Positions 1 through 9,595 are shown, counted from the stretch's first letter. The stretch is DNA of 41,108 nucleotides from JBGUXS01 sp045118155 (GCA_045118155.1 JBGUXS010000059.1:1-41108); one strand, 5' to 3'. Notes: a model not told the origin generated them from the sequence alone. A program made the numbers and translations.

Positions 1-839
1 CTTTCGGCGTGAATGGTCGCAAAACAGTTGTCATGGCCAGAACCCATCAATTCCCATAACGCCCCCGCGTTAGAGGTTGAAATTTCCCCCCCAATAATAC
101 AATCAGGGGTGAACCGCACCGCCAAATCAATCACGCCTTTATAGTCAAAGGCATTGGTCAATTCCGTTCGGGGCAACACAATATGCACCCTGTTTTTATG
201 TGGCACAATCAGTTCCCGTGTATCTTCAATGGTTAAAATGCGCTTGTGTTCATCCAAAAGCTTGATCATATTATTCAAAAACGTTGTTTTACCGGTGGCC
301 GTGGCCCCACTGATTAAAATATGATCCCCCCGTTGAATAGAAAGCAATAAACGGTTATATGGGTCATCCGGATCTTCCACATTTTGTAATTTATTAAGGG
401 GCCGAAGGCGGCGCCCTTCTTCCAACCCAAATTCCGTCATATTCACCAATGTATCGGGATGATATACCCGCACCGTCATGGCAATTCCGCCCACAAGATC
501 GTTGTTATCGTATTGCACGTTGCGGCCTGCTATCCCAGAAAACCGGTGCCCCCCAGGCAACGCCGCATACACAACCGGCGTGCCTTTTTCGGGGTCAAAT
601 GACATATCATAGGTGTTGGCAATACAATACAACAAGTTCAATAAATAGTCGCGCGATAACTTTTTATCTTCATAATAATGCCATGGATAGGTGTATTTAC
701 CATGCACCCGCAACCACACACCGCCAGGGTTATTCACCGCAATTTCTTCCACCCCGTCTTGCGTGTACCAATAAGATAAGGGGCGTAAAATGGATTCTAA
801 AACGCGGTACGTATCCACAACGGATTGTTGATCTGGCAT
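1..839 (-). CDS. VirB11/DotB-like secretion ATPase (3' end beyond window)
   Basis: This is the N-terminal 279 residues or so of a hexameric traffic ATPase that would power a type IV secretion system at the inner membrane. It begins MPDQQSVVDTYRV and has a VirB11-type N-terminal domain containing EIAVNNPGGVWLRVHG. A Walker A motif, SGATATGKTT, lies near residues 172-182. It is followed by an Asp-box stretch, TIEDTRELIVPH, and a Walker B-like segment, CIIGGEI, near residue 245. The last residues seen are FATIHAE, the usual TxHA motif, so only the C-terminal tail is missing. The start codon lies one base after the stop of the giant VirB10 gene, so the two are translated together. DotB and VirB11 are related, and the order directly after VirB10 favours VirB11. 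The family is certain; the subtype is not. Confidence 0.9.
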   Translation of the reverse strand, partial: MPDQQSVVDTYRVLESILRPLSYWYTQDGVEEIAVNNPGGVWLRVHGKYTYPWHYYEDKKLSRDYLLNLLYCIANTYDMSFDPEKGTPVVYAALPGGHRFSGIAGRNVQYDNNDLVGGIAMTVRVYHPDTLVNMTEFGLEEGRRLRPLNKLQNVEDPDDPYNRLLLSIQRGDHILISGATATGKTTFLNNMIKLLDEHKRILTIEDTRELIVPHKNRVHIVLPRTELTNAFDYKGVIDLAVRFTPDCIIGGEISTSNAGALWELMGSGHDNCFATIHAE

Positions 840-840
840 T

Positions 841-3800
841 TTATTTTTTACCTTCTTTCTTCGGTTCTTTTGGCAACACCGGTCCCGCCGTTCGGTCTTC
901 CAGGTCATCTTCTGTCGGGACTTCTTGTTGTTCCCCATTATAAAGCGGTTCCCCAGCGGTGGGCGGTTGTTCCACGAATTGATCTTCGGGTGTATAAAGT
1001 TCCTCTGTACTCACATCCTCAGGGGGGGCTAGATATTCTTGCCCAGGGCGCCGCCCTTCCCAAGAATCCGTGGGGGCCGTCCGCATGAGCTTAGATTGTT
1101 TACCGTATTCTTGCAAGTAGGCTTCTTCATCATCTTCATCCGACCGCAACCACAGGTCTTCGGTGGAATACACCGTCAGGCGTGTCCCCGATGGCACATA
1201 CACAATCGCTTGCGCATTCATAGATTCGTTCACCAATTGTTGGAAAATCTGATCCATGGTATTGATTAAGTTTTCACGGGCATCCGCCAACGCTTCGGCT
1301 TTATCGCTGGTGTATTTATCCCCGCTGTCCGTCGTTACCGCCGAATCCCCCGTCGCCGATAAATATGTCGCCACCGACGTTACGACAGAAAGCAAGAACG
1401 GCTTGCCATAGGCCGATAAAATCCGGTCATCCAAATAGGCCGCAACGCCCCCCCGCCCTTGGGCATCCCCAGATGTCCCCGCAAAAATAAAGGCACTGCC
1501 ATCTGGCCGAATCAACCGATCCCATGAAATGTTAATCTTCGCCACATGATTGTTCCCTGCCCCACTTTCGGCCCGCCCAATTAACCGGCTGCCCGCAGGG
1601 ATAAGAATATTACGCCCAGCTTCGGAATAAATATGCCGTTCCACAATCGCCGTGACTGGAACATTGGTATAACGTGAATCCAAGGAATGCACCAACACCG
1701 CTGGAATCGCTTTATCCTTTAACAACATTCTGGACATATCCACCTTCCAGGTAGATACCACTTTCCCAACGCCATCCCATTCTTTGTCTTCTTTCTTTTC
1801 GTTTTTCGCTTTCGCCAAAATCCGTTCATCCGGCACAATCACCTTATCCATCGTTTTCATTTTTGCCCGTCGTTCAATTAACCAGGTATTGATGTCTTCT
1901 AATTGATTTTGCCGAACCGTGAAGTGTTGTCTAAAATCGGGGCGTTGCCGTGGTTCTTCGGTGGCATCTTCAAAATAGAACGGATCTATATCGGCGAAAC
2001 TGCCCCCTGTTAAGCGATAGGGCTTTCCATCATTACCCATATACCCAATCACAACCCCAGTGTCATCCAATAACGACCCGTTATCCGCAATCGTGTACAT
2101 TTCGCCCCCTAGATAAATCCGACGACCCGATACCGCCCCAGTCCCGCTTTCGGATAACCCACAAGAGGATAAGTTTAAAGAAGTGCCTTTCAAGGCCCCC
2201 ATTTTGGATCCCCCCGACGCATACAATTCATCCCCACCCCGAATAGAGGCAAACAAGGTACCGTTTAGGTCCATAATACTGCCATCCGACTTAATCGTGC
2301 CGATTTTTTCGCCTTGGTCATTCAGCACATCACATCCAGAAACAAGGCCCAAAACTCGTCCCCCTAGATCATACAACAAAATGATATCTTCTATCACATG
2401 CCCTTTTAAATCCAAGAATTCACCACTCTCGGAAATAGAAGCCACTTTGGTCTTACCGTTCACCCCATAAATATCCGTACCAACAATCTTAAAGACCGCA
2501 TCCCCTTTTAGGTTATAGAATGTTCCATCGCCCCCCAAAGACCCCATAGGTTCTTTCTTTTTATTAAACAACAGCTCTTGATCCAACGGCACCATGTGGC
2601 ACGCCACATCCACGTCTTCTGTTTTTTCAACTGTCCCTTTGCCATCCCCCAAGATATGCCCGATTTCTTTACCTGTGTTGCTAAGGACTTGACCATCAAA
2701 CAACACCCGCCCCAGGGTCTTGTTTTCACACACCACCGGCCCCCGATTAATCAGCATCCCAATGGGGTTCCCCCCCAAATTCGTTACCCGATGATTTTTT
2801 TGAATACACCCGATTTGTTCGCCATTGGTATCCACCACTGTGCCGTCCCATAACGCTTGCCCCACAAAAATACCGCTTGCAGAAAAAACAGGCCCAGGAT
2901 ACGCGCGATAGCCCACACTAGAACCTTTTTCATCCACCACCGTCCCGTCTTGACGCAACTTGCCAACCACTTTTTGTGTACCGTCATAGACATCCCCCGA
3001 CGCCGTAATTAACCCCACCGGCGCACATCCTTGAATGGCAAAGGCTTTGGCGGGCGGAACAAACCCCAAAGTCAAAAACGGATTTTTGCCTTGCACCCGA
3101 CCCGTATAACCGATATGCCCAATCACATCCCCTTTGGGATTCATGACATCCCCATCGGGGGTTAACGTCCCCAGTTCTTGTCCCGCATCTGTCAGCACTT
3201 TACCAAAGGGCACCACCCGACCCGCTAATGACCGCCCGGGTTCTAACACAAACCCGTCATCTAACACCCGATAGGTCTTATCGCCAACCCCTTCAATCGT
3301 ACCGTCATAGGTCATTGTCCCCAATGTTCCCCCCAAGAACGCCACCGGCACCCCTTGAGACACCACTTGTCCCACATACAGGTGTTTGGTTCCGTCTGGG
3401 GCATCGGCAAAAGCTTCCCCAGAAGGGGACACCGTTCCCACAACTTTGCCTTGGGTCATCAGCTTCCCATCTGCCCGAATAATTCCCACCTCTTCTGCCC
3501 GATCATTCACAACAGGCCCCGTCGGGATTAAGCCCCCCACCAACGAACTATCCATCGCCAATGCCATCCCCGCGGGGAAAGCCCGTGCCACCACTTCGTT
3601 ATTCACATTAATCACTTGCGACCCAGCAAAGGTATGCCCTAACACCCCCCCGATTCTGTCCAGATACACCCCTGTCGGCATCACATGGCCAATATCTGCG
3701 CCCTCTAGGTCCACAATCTGACCATTCCCCGTCATATCGCCAACCGTATTATCCCCCGATAACACCGTTCCCACACGGGTCAACGCCCCCAAGGATTTCA

Positions 3801-6800
3801 TATCTTTATCCAAAGGAATTCCCCACGTCAGCAATTTCCCAATAACCTTCTTTTGGAAACTTAAAATTTCCCCAGTCATCGTTGCCATTCCTAACGGGGC
3901 TTTATCCTGGAAGTTTTCTAAGATACCCGAAGCCAACATATTCCCAAGCAACGCCGTTTGATATAACCCTTTGGCAAAACCCATCCCCCGAATAAACGTT
4001 CCTAAAATCAAATTATTGGTATCTAACACCACAGACGGCGATACCACACGCCCCACCAACGCCCCCGTGGTATTCATCATCCCCCCATCGGGACCAACAA
4101 AACCGACAATTTGTTGCTTATCGTTCATCACTTTATGGGTCAAAGGGACATACGTTCCCACAATATCGTTCCCCGCCATAATATGGCCAGAAGGCGCCAC
4201 TACCCCTTTTAAGCCCCCGGCTAAATCCCGAATTTCCCCATATAAATTGGGTACCCCCAGCAAAGCCCCGTCTAAATCCACCGCCATCCCTGGGGGCAAC
4301 AACATCCCCACCAGATTATCCCCATTATAAACCCGATCTGATCCTTTAAAATCCCCAATCAACGCATTGTTATGCCCTAAGATTGTTCCATCTGGCATGG
4401 GGGATCCTAAAAAGCGCCCAAAGGCATCCACCACAATCCCCGACGGCAAGGTCATCCCCACCATCTTATTGTCTTTATCCAACACCACCCCTTCGGGTAA
4501 AACGGTTCCAATTTGCGCCTCTGCATTCAAAGCCGAACCGTCAAACGCCACCCATCCCATAACGGCGCCCTTTGGATTTACCACCCCCGTCAAGGGAATC
4601 CCTTGGCCCAAGATTTCCTGAGAAGTGCCAATAATCAAACCACTGGGCAACATCCGTCCCACCGTATGACGGGCTTTGTTTTGAATCACGCCTGACGGCA
4701 ACACCATTCCTAAACTGCCCACATTTCCAAACGGTAAAACACGGCTGTTCAAAATCGCCCCAGCAACTTGTCCTTCGGTGGATAAGAACAACCCGTTCCC
4801 CACCAACGTCCCTAGGCGCACTTTTTGGGGAGAAACCACAAACCCGTCCGCCGTCACAGTGCCTACCTTGACCCCACTGAACGTCAGCACTTGTTCCCCA
4901 ACCGGTAAGCGTCGCCCCAAATACAATCCATTTTTATCAATAACCGATCCGTCTGCCCGAATCGCCCCCGTCACATCCGCCGCCGCATCCACCAATAAGC
5001 CGTTTAAGTACAACCGTCCTAAGGGCGTACCATCCCCTTGCACAAACACCGATTGATCGGGAATTAAGCCCCCTAAGATTTTATTATCCACCCCCGACAA
5101 TAACGCCCCAGAGGGCAACACCTTGGCAAACAGCGCCCCGGTGCCGTCTAAAACCGCCCCAATTTTATCAGAATACCGCCCTAAAATCAGGCCTTCGGTG
5201 GAAAACGCCGTGCCAGACAGGGGTTTATGCCCCACGACGAACCCTTGGGTGCCACGGACCAAGCCATTTAATTGAATTTCCCCTTGTTCCGCACCGGTCA
5301 TATCAAACGCTTTGTATCCCAGCACTTCCCAGCCCGTTGGATTTCCTTTATCATCCAAAATCATCCCTGGGGTCATCACGTTGTCAGGAGATACACATTG
5401 ATTTGTCGTATTTAATCGGCCATTTAACAACACAATCCCTTTATAGCCCCCATCTTCATCCACAACGACCCCTTTTTGGGGAACCGACCCTATTATCAAC
5501 CCCGCCGTATCCATGACATCGTTTTCGGGGGTCATACATCCTTTTAAGGTTCCGTCCATTCCTTGCACCATCCCGTCGGCCGTAATGACCCCTAGGGTTT
5601 GACAAGAAGCATCCACAGCCAAGCCCACCGGCACCACCGTTCCAATCAGCGTATTTTTTAAGTTGCGAACATGCCCTTCAGGGGTCACATAGCCCGCCAC
5701 TTCCCCCGCTTCGTTAATCACACGGCCATCTGGATAAACACTGCCTAATTTCAAGCATCCATAACCCACGGCTTGCCCCTTGTTTTTCATCAACCGCCCC
5801 ACCAAGGTTTTGCCCGCCATCACGGTTCCGTCCAAAATAGGACATCCAATCGGGCTGCCATTCATATCCACCGCCCGTCCATCCGCATCCACAAGACCAA
5901 TCACGGTCATTTTTGTATCTACCAATACCCCCTGAGGCAACACCGACCCAATCACGTCTTTCCGATTTGCATCCACAATCGTCCCATCTGGCAACGTATA
6001 TCCAATTGTTTGCCCATACGCATCTTGCACTTTTCCAGAACTGGTCACTTTCCCAAGCGCTTGACATCCCCGACCAAAAGCCACCCCTTGGGGAACCAAC
6101 GCCCCAATCACGGTTAAATCTTGCCCAATCACTGTTTTGTTAGAGGTTATCCGACCAATCTTTTGATTATCTTCATCCACCACCGACCCATCGCCAATAA
6201 CCACACCAATGAAGTTCCCTTTCAGGTCAATCACGCCCCCCCAAGGCCGAACTGCCCCAATGACTTTCCCTTGGTCATTCACCACCGACCCATCCACTAA
6301 AACGTGCCCTAAACTTTCTTCGGCGGCGTTCATAACCCGGCCATCGGGTTGCACCGTTCCAAAAGCCACACCGGCGGTATCTAAAACAGATACCCGTGGC
6401 ACCCCCGCCCCGATTATTTTTAATTCCGATGACACAATCGTACCATCCCCTAACATCTTCCCCAACGTTTGCCCGTCGGCATCCACCACATCCCCCACCG
6501 GGGTTAAAGATCCCAGCACTTGATTATCCAATCCCACAGGAATCATTTCTGGTGGCGTTACCCCAATAATTTTACCATCGGCCCCAAAAACAAGACCGTC
6601 AGGCGCTACCTTATATTTTTGCCCCCCTAAAGTCACATATCCTTCGTTATCCACCTGTCCCAAAACGGTTCCCGCCATATCAATCACGGATCGGGGCAAA
6701 GTTAATTCCGTTTTCCCCGTTTCACAGACGACACAGGATTTTGTTTCCGAAGATTGGGCTTTAATCGGGATTCTCAACACGTTTTCTTTAATCGCCAGCG

Positions 6801-7308
6801 CGTTATCTTCACGCCACTTGATGTTCACCAAGTTTTGAATATACCGCAACGACAGGGGGTTCCATAACACCGTAAAGGTACACGAGGCGCCTTTGGCCAA
6901 GCGCATATCTTTTTGGCACGTTCCCATGTCAATATCAAACCCGTCTTTTTGCACTTCGGCCATTTCTACATCCAACAAAATGATATTGCCTTTTTCGGCC
7001 GTAATCATAATGGGAATTTCGGCGTTCGTCCCCACCATGACATTTTCCATCGTGATGGTATCGGGTTGCACTTTTAATAACGCTTCGGCTTGATCATCCA
7101 CTGACGGTAACGGCACAGTTGTGAACAAATCTACATCCGGTGTTGCATAATCCACAGGGGACAGCATTTCTTGTTGTTCCGGCTTCACACGCCGAACCAA
7201 TAAAATCAACATAAATACAATCAATAAACCAATCCCTAAAAAGAAGAACCAACGGTTGCTCTTTTTCACATATTGTTCGGACAGGCTATCTGTATTTTTT
7301 TGTTTCAT
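841..7308 (-). CDS. Giant VirB10/DotG-like type IV secretion core protein with ~90 repeats
   Basis: At 2155 residues this is about five times the length of ordinary VirB10 and twice that of Legionella DotG/IcmE. A short cytoplasmic N-terminus is followed by one membrane segment at residues 20-38. Residues 75-195 look like a beta-sandwich related to ASH/choice-of-anchor-D domains, including LAKGASCTFTV. Residues 210-1770 are a continuous array of 17-residue repeats with consensus (I/L)GxVxPDGxVVDxxGxx. The VirB10/TrbI domain follows (about residues 1860-2080), recognised by VPVTAIVERHIYSEAG and ILIPAGSRLIG. The acidic, proline-rich tail ends KEPKKEGKK. In the family this protein spans from inner membrane to outer-membrane pore. 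The RBS AAGGGAAG precedes the start. It lies between the VirB9-like and ATPase genes. Confidence 0.9.
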   Translation of the reverse strand: MKQKNTDSLSEQYVKKSNRWFFFLGIGLLIVFMLILLVRRVKPEQQEMLSPVDYATPDVDLFTTVPLPSVDDQAEALLKVQPDTITMENVMVGTNAEIPIMITAEKGNIILLDVEMAEVQKDGFDIDMGTCQKDMRLAKGASCTFTVLWNPLSLRYIQNLVNIKWREDNALAIKENVLRIPIKAQSSETKSCVVCETGKTELTLPRSVIDMAGTVLGQVDNEGYVTLGGQKYKVAPDGLVFGADGKIIGVTPPEMIPVGLDNQVLGSLTPVGDVVDADGQTLGKMLGDGTIVSSELKIIGAGVPRVSVLDTAGVAFGTVQPDGRVMNAAEESLGHVLVDGSVVNDQGKVIGAVRPWGGVIDLKGNFIGVVIGDGSVVDEDNQKIGRITSNKTVIGQDLTVIGALVPQGVAFGRGCQALGKVTSSGKVQDAYGQTIGYTLPDGTIVDANRKDVIGSVLPQGVLVDTKMTVIGLVDADGRAVDMNGSPIGCPILDGTVMAGKTLVGRLMKNKGQAVGYGCLKLGSVYPDGRVINEAGEVAGYVTPEGHVRNLKNTLIGTVVPVGLAVDASCQTLGVITADGMVQGMDGTLKGCMTPENDVMDTAGLIIGSVPQKGVVVDEDGGYKGIVLLNGRLNTTNQCVSPDNVMTPGMILDDKGNPTGWEVLGYKAFDMTGAEQGEIQLNGLVRGTQGFVVGHKPLSGTAFSTEGLILGRYSDKIGAVLDGTGALFAKVLPSGALLSGVDNKILGGLIPDQSVFVQGDGTPLGRLYLNGLLVDAAADVTGAIRADGSVIDKNGLYLGRRLPVGEQVLTFSGVKVGTVTADGFVVSPQKVRLGTLVGNGLFLSTEGQVAGAILNSRVLPFGNVGSLGMVLPSGVIQNKARHTVGRMLPSGLIIGTSQEILGQGIPLTGVVNPKGAVMGWVAFDGSALNAEAQIGTVLPEGVVLDKDNKMVGMTLPSGIVVDAFGRFLGSPMPDGTILGHNNALIGDFKGSDRVYNGDNLVGMLLPPGMAVDLDGALLGVPNLYGEIRDLAGGLKGVVAPSGHIMAGNDIVGTYVPLTHKVMNDKQQIVGFVGPDGGMMNTTGALVGRVVSPSVVLDTNNLILGTFIRGMGFAKGLYQTALLGNMLASGILENFQDKAPLGMATMTGEILSFQKKVIGKLLTWGIPLDKDMKSLGALTRVGTVLSGDNTVGDMTGNGQIVDLEGADIGHVMPTGVYLDRIGGVLGHTFAGSQVINVNNEVVARAFPAGMALAMDSSLVGGLIPTGPVVNDRAEEVGIIRADGKLMTQGKVVGTVSPSGEAFADAPDGTKHLYVGQVVSQGVPVAFLGGTLGTMTYDGTIEGVGDKTYRVLDDGFVLEPGRSLAGRVVPFGKVLTDAGQELGTLTPDGDVMNPKGDVIGHIGYTGRVQGKNPFLTLGFVPPAKAFAIQGCAPVGLITASGDVYDGTQKVVGKLRQDGTVVDEKGSSVGYRAYPGPVFSASGIFVGQALWDGTVVDTNGEQIGCIQKNHRVTNLGGNPIGMLINRGPVVCENKTLGRVLFDGQVLSNTGKEIGHILGDGKGTVEKTEDVDVACHMVPLDQELLFNKKKEPMGSLGGDGTFYNLKGDAVFKIVGTDIYGVNGKTKVASISESGEFLDLKGHVIEDIILLYDLGGRVLGLVSGCDVLNDQGEKIGTIKSDGSIMDLNGTLFASIRGGDELYASGGSKMGALKGTSLNLSSCGLSESGTGAVSGRRIYLGGEMYTIADNGSLLDDTGVVIGYMGNDGKPYRLTGGSFADIDPFYFEDATEEPRQRPDFRQHFTVRQNQLEDINTWLIERRAKMKTMDKVIVPDERILAKAKNEKKEDKEWDGVGKVVSTWKVDMSRMLLKDKAIPAVLVHSLDSRYTNVPVTAIVERHIYSEAGRNILIPAGSRLIGRAESGAGNNHVAKINISWDRLIRPDGSAFIFAGTSGDAQGRGGVAAYLDDRILSAYGKPFLLSVVTSVATYLSATGDSAVTTDSGDKYTSDKAEALADARENLINTMDQIFQQLVNESMNAQAIVYVPSGTRLTVYSTEDLWLRSDEDDEEAYLQEYGKQSKLMRTAPTDSWEGRRPGQEYLAPPEDVSTEELYTPEDQFVEQPPTAGEPLYNGEQQEVPTEDDLEDRTAGPVLPKEPKKEGKK
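2000..6680 (-). repeat. Coding array of ~51-bp units (17-residue repeats)
   Basis: The translated region can be cut almost without gaps into 17-residue units such as IGAVRPWGGVIDLKGNF, FGTVQPDGRVMNAAEES and LGHVLVDGSVVNDQGKV. Occasional units have 16 or 18 residues. At DNA level the units have diverged strongly, so this is an old or selected array, not a recent tandem expansion. The region length divided by 51 gives about 92 units. Most cysteines in it sit at one of two fixed places in the unit: position 3 (IGCPILDG, KGCMTPE) or position 15 (GRGCQA, GYGCLK, DASCQT). Confidence 0.85.
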
Positions 7309-7319
7309 TTAGCTTCCCT

Positions 7320-8885
7320 TTATTGTACCCGCACCACCGAGCACGACACCCCTTTCTTCGCCAGTTTTTGACACAACGCATCCCCAGAATTCACGTCTTT
7401 AAACGGCCCAATACGCAGGCGGAAAAGTTCCCTAACATCCCCGTCAGCCGTGGCATCTACGGAATAATACGGTTCATATCCTTTTAACAAATCCCCATAC
7501 CGGTTCAACAGCGCATCCCACATTTTTTCTAATGTCACAATATCCGTATGTGCCCCCAGTTCAACCGAGATCGTTTCCACATCCACCGCATTAGCCGACC
7601 CACCGGTCTTATCGGTCGTGATTTGTTTCACCACGTCAAGGATACCGGAATTGGCCTCGGGCGAATTCATGACCGCTTGCGGGATGGCGTTACCCGTGGT
7701 CATTTGCCCTTGCACCATTGGCATCGTCATACCTTGGTTCCCCATCATCAAGGGCATAGCGCCCCCCGTCATTCCCCCCAAAGCGTATGGGTTGGTGCCG
7801 GCCCCACTTGCGGAAATGGAATACATGCTGTTATCGGGATTGGCGTATTCTACTTGATCTAAGCCCATCGCCGGATCCCGCCGCAATTTTAAGCAAATCA
7901 GTTTCTTTCCATTGCGCAAGACCATATCCCCTACGGCCTCTACCACAATCAAGCGGCTGTTCTTCCCACGCGTTCTAAAGCCGACTGGCACTTCTGTTTC
8001 TTGAACCAACAAGTTCACAATCGGACGTTGTGTCATGGTCAGCGCTTTGGGCCCTAGGTCAATATACGTAAAGATATCATCCCGCCACACCCGTTCAGGC
8101 GCAATATCTACATCCTTGGGGTTGGGAATAAACATTTCTACATCAAAGCGGAACTTTTCAGGATCCACAGGAATGGATTGCAACCAATCTTGCCCTTCGG
8201 CCTTCCCCGTTTCAGGATTTACTTTTGCGCCCAAAGAATTTAAGTTGTTGTTCACATTCAAAGACGAATCCGCCGCCATTACAGACGCACCTGAAAAACT
8301 CTTTAACGTTCCGCCAGCCGATTTTGGTGTGTATTTTTTCGGCACCAAAATATCCACCACGGATTGCGTGATTTTATCTGTGTTATAGGTTTCACTTCTT
8401 AGGTAAAAAACATACCGGTTGCCCGACCGACCAAAAATCACCATATTACTATCCGCCCCAATAAAAGACGGATCCGCATAAAGCAACAACGAGTTAGGCG
8501 CTGGAATTTCCCCCGCAAACGATTCGGGCGACCCCAAATGCACCCGTTCAATCAATTCCCAAGTCGGTAAGTTAATTAGGGTCATCATCCCTTCCCTTAA
8601 CCGAATCGGCAAAACCGTATCTGGGGCCCAAACATAGCGAGAATACCCCGGCTTTAATTGCCCTTCCCCAAGGTGCGACATTGGGTCGTTCCAGGCCTTT
8701 TGCTGCATCCCCAACGAATGGATGTAGTTCAAGTTCATGGTATCAAATTCCCCCGTCGTTTGCGCCATGGCATCATATAATTGCCCCGCTTCCACGTTCG
8801 CAGGAAGCATTTGTTGGGCCCAACAAGGGGTTCCCCCCACAAGCAGCATTAGACCAGAGGTCATTAACAATTTTCTTAGTGTCAT
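7320..8885 (-). CDS. VirB9/DotH-like secretion protein with C-terminal SPOR domain
   Basis: This 521-residue exported protein has a signal peptide ending near PCWAQQ. A VirB9/CagX-like region follows (about residues 75-200), with VWAPDTVLPIRLREGMMTLI and later NMVIFGRSGNRYVFYLRS. The family builds the outer-membrane ring with VirB7 and VirB10. The last 80 residues or so match the SPOR pattern: VELGAHTDIVTLEKMWDALL, a tail with FRLRIGPFKDV, then ALCQKLAKKGVSCSVV. SPOR domains bind peptidoglycan lacking stem peptides. A Met/Gly-rich linker (ALGGMTGGAMPLMMGNQG) joins the two parts. An upstream in-frame ATG at 8960 lies inside the preceding gene; the start at 8885 has the RBS GGAGTG and would give the signal peptide its proper N-terminus. 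Confidence 0.85.
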   Translation of the reverse strand: MTLRKLLMTSGLMLLVGGTPCWAQQMLPANVEAGQLYDAMAQTTGEFDTMNLNYIHSLGMQQKAWNDPMSHLGEGQLKPGYSRYVWAPDTVLPIRLREGMMTLINLPTWELIERVHLGSPESFAGEIPAPNSLLLYADPSFIGADSNMVIFGRSGNRYVFYLRSETYNTDKITQSVVDILVPKKYTPKSAGGTLKSFSGASVMAADSSLNVNNNLNSLGAKVNPETGKAEGQDWLQSIPVDPEKFRFDVEMFIPNPKDVDIAPERVWRDDIFTYIDLGPKALTMTQRPIVNLLVQETEVPVGFRTRGKNSRLIVVEAVGDMVLRNGKKLICLKLRRDPAMGLDQVEYANPDNSMYSISASGAGTNPYALGGMTGGAMPLMMGNQGMTMPMVQGQMTTGNAIPQAVMNSPEANSGILDVVKQITTDKTGGSANAVDVETISVELGAHTDIVTLEKMWDALLNRYGDLLKGYEPYYSVDATADGDVRELFRLRIGPFKDVNSGDALCQKLAKKGVSCSVVRVQ

Positions 8886-8890
8886 TTTTT

Positions 8891-9595
8891 TCACTCCATT
8901 ACCTGCATGCCATATTTTGTGACTAAGAATCCCAAAGGATTTTTTAATCGTTGCGCCCATTTTAATCCCTCCCTATTCGGATAGAAATTCACCTTTAAAT
9001 TAACAACCCATTTTTTGGATGTGGGTTCCACCGATCCTTTTTTCATATCGGTCATTTTCACTTCTGCCCGCCACACGTCGCCGTCAGGTTCTGACCGGAA
9101 CTTGGACACGGACAACAATTCCACATCCCTAACCAATCCTTCTTGCCGGGCCTGTTGAATCAAGATATTCGCCAACGGTTGAAATTCTTTAAAGACCGTT
9201 GGGGCACTTTTCCAACTGATATCCCCATCAACCCCCCAAATTTCTTCCAACATGTGGGCATCCGCCGGCACCGATAACCGCAACAGCAAATATTGCCGAA
9301 TTAACGAATCTGCCACCATATCCATATCCAGTGACCCAGCCGCAGGCCGCCGGACGTATAGCACTTGTTCATTTTTATCTTGGGTGTACAAATAAAACGG
9401 TTGTACCCGGGTCAAGGGCAACAACCCATTTAACGCAATAACCATCATAACCAACGTCACAAACGCCACCACCGCCATCACCATATAGGATCTGGCCATC
9501 CACAAATACCGGCGTTCACGTAAAGCCTCTACCGAGTTTTCGTCCAAGGTCCAAAAACTCTTGTCTTTCTTTTGGGGCTTTTGTGGTTGTGTCAT
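8891..9595 (-). CDS. VirB8/DotI-like type IV secretion inner-membrane protein
   Basis: This 234-residue bitopic protein has a cytoplasmic N-terminus, one membrane segment at about residues 35-57 (SYMVMAVVAFVTLVMMVIAL) and a periplasmic domain. The C-terminus carries the family signature KNPLGFLVTKYGMQV (NPLGFxVxxY), with the preceding WVVNLKVNFYP strand typical of the NTF2-like VirB8 fold. VirB8/DotI proteins nucleate the inner-membrane complex and contact VirB9 and VirB10, which are encoded next. The RBS AAGGATAAC is well placed, and the VirB9-like start follows six bases after the stop. Either a VirB8 or an IcmL/DotI label would be defensible. Confidence 0.85.
   Translation of the reverse strand: MTQPQKPQKKDKSFWTLDENSVEALRERRYLWMARSYMVMAVVAFVTLVMMVIALNGLLPLTRVQPFYLYTQDKNEQVLYVRRPAAGSLDMDMVADSLIRQYLLLRLSVPADAHMLEEIWGVDGDISWKSAPTVFKEFQPLANILIQQARQEGLVRDVELLSVSKFRSEPDGDVWRAEVKMTDMKKGSVEPTSKKWVVNLKVNFYPNREGLKWAQRLKNPLGFLVTKYGMQVME

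Noticed and set aside
449..943. Plus-strand open frames across 1-16 kb, up to about 135 codons
   Set aside because: They lie antisense to long, clearly coding minus-strand genes, lack RBS sequences and show proline/histidine/threonine-rich compositions typical of shadow frames.
2000..6680. CRISPR array or tandem DNA satellite
   Set aside because: The 51-bp periodicity exists at protein level; DNA units differ from each other and are in one uninterrupted frame, with no identical repeats and spacers.
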